In this document: piece after piece, positions 33,256-33,479 of the stretch
Layout of the letters: each line of letters starts with the position of its first letter
How positions within the stretch are numbered: the first letter of the stretch is position 1
Source: Verrucomicrobiota bacterium
Lineage (GTDB): Bacteria; Verrucomicrobiota; Verrucomicrobiia; Verrucomicrobiales; Akkermansiaceae
Assembly: GCA_026397725.1 (NCBI GenBank)
Contig: JAPLUI010000390.1
Span: 1-33,479, forward strand
DNA: 33,479 nt
Direction: 5' to 3'
Position numbers and translations under genes: made by a program
Notes under the pieces: model-generated
What the model was told of the DNA's origin: nothing
The model's input: the letters and a program-made list of their open reading frames with translations, nothing else
The model's database searches: none

Positions 33256-33479
33256 TCCAGTCACGGATTAACCAGTTCGGTCCTTTCGGACTTCATTACT
33301 GGATGTCGGCACGCCGTTACCCATGCAGCGCCAGGCGTGCCACATGGACGTCGTTGATTCCGACACATCGCGGCTTGGATTTACAACCCCGAGGCTCTCA
33401 GGCCGTGCTGTTCTAGCCCTTTCAGGCAATCGTTGGCACCGGTTAAACGGGGTATGCTTCCGTCCGTGATTCCGTTCCC

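Larger units (their letters stand above)
33180..33479 (-). mobile_element. Group II intron, 3' portion, running off the right edge
   Basis: Read on the minus strand, this stretch ends with a typical group II intron 3' end: a domain V, a short G-run, a domain VI-like hairpin, then CCCTACCTCTAT at 33191-33180, with an A seven bases from the end that could be the branch point. Upstream, 33479-33381 is an open frame ending in TAA (..DCLKGLEQHGLRASGL) that might be the end of an intron-encoded protein; I cannot confirm that. The sequence before domain V (AGTAATGAAGTCCGAAAGGACC) resembles what I remember from bacterial introns. The catalytic RT domains would lie outside the window. Confidence 0.8.

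Overview
The window reads as a block of secreted or surface-protein genes, all on the minus strand, from a GC-rich bacterium. It is most likely a member of Verrucomicrobiota, with Planctomycetota as the alternative. The pointers are an LEPR-XLL N-terminal motif on a giant protein, the GGG.. ..GF and DxDxDGLNDLLE modules, C-terminal beta domains of the RSYTIQWDSDL .. RFYRL type, and a tandem family with a QIQYQGRV module. These are assignments from remembered family patterns, not from a search.

In transcription order (right to left), 33479-33180 is the 3' part of a group II intron, with a recognisable domain V and a domain VI-like hairpin. About 350 bases without a convincing gene follow. Then comes one uninterrupted 27.8-kb gene (32827-5048) for a protein of about 9,259 residues. 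It joins a lipase-like alpha/beta hydrolase domain, a peptidoglycan-binding-like segment, flagellar-hook-IN-like repeats, a very long beta-rich region, about 70 RTX calcium repeats, PPC-like modules, FG-GAP repeats, an ELWxxDGT-like propeller, leucine-rich repeats, a golvesin-like domain, SBBP-like repeats, PKD repeats and a dockerin-like C-terminal module. Seven bases later lies a 280-aa exported protein with a cohesin-like fold pattern, then a 225-aa and a 77-aa exported protein. An intergenic patch of heptanucleotide repeats separates these from three tandem paralogues: a tail-collar-tipped fibre protein, an FGE/SUMF1-fold protein, and a third gene cut off by the left edge.

The likely common theme is assembly of a calcium-dependent cell-surface or extracellular structure. 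The giant protein would be the scaffold. The adjacent cohesin-like protein is a candidate partner for its dockerin-like end. The left-hand cluster is a set of secreted proteins with one nearly identical N-terminal module and exchangeable C-terminal heads. Sequence directly shows ORFs, repeats, signal peptides and motifs; the interactions are inferred. No rRNA, tRNA, CRISPR array or credible plus-strand gene was seen.
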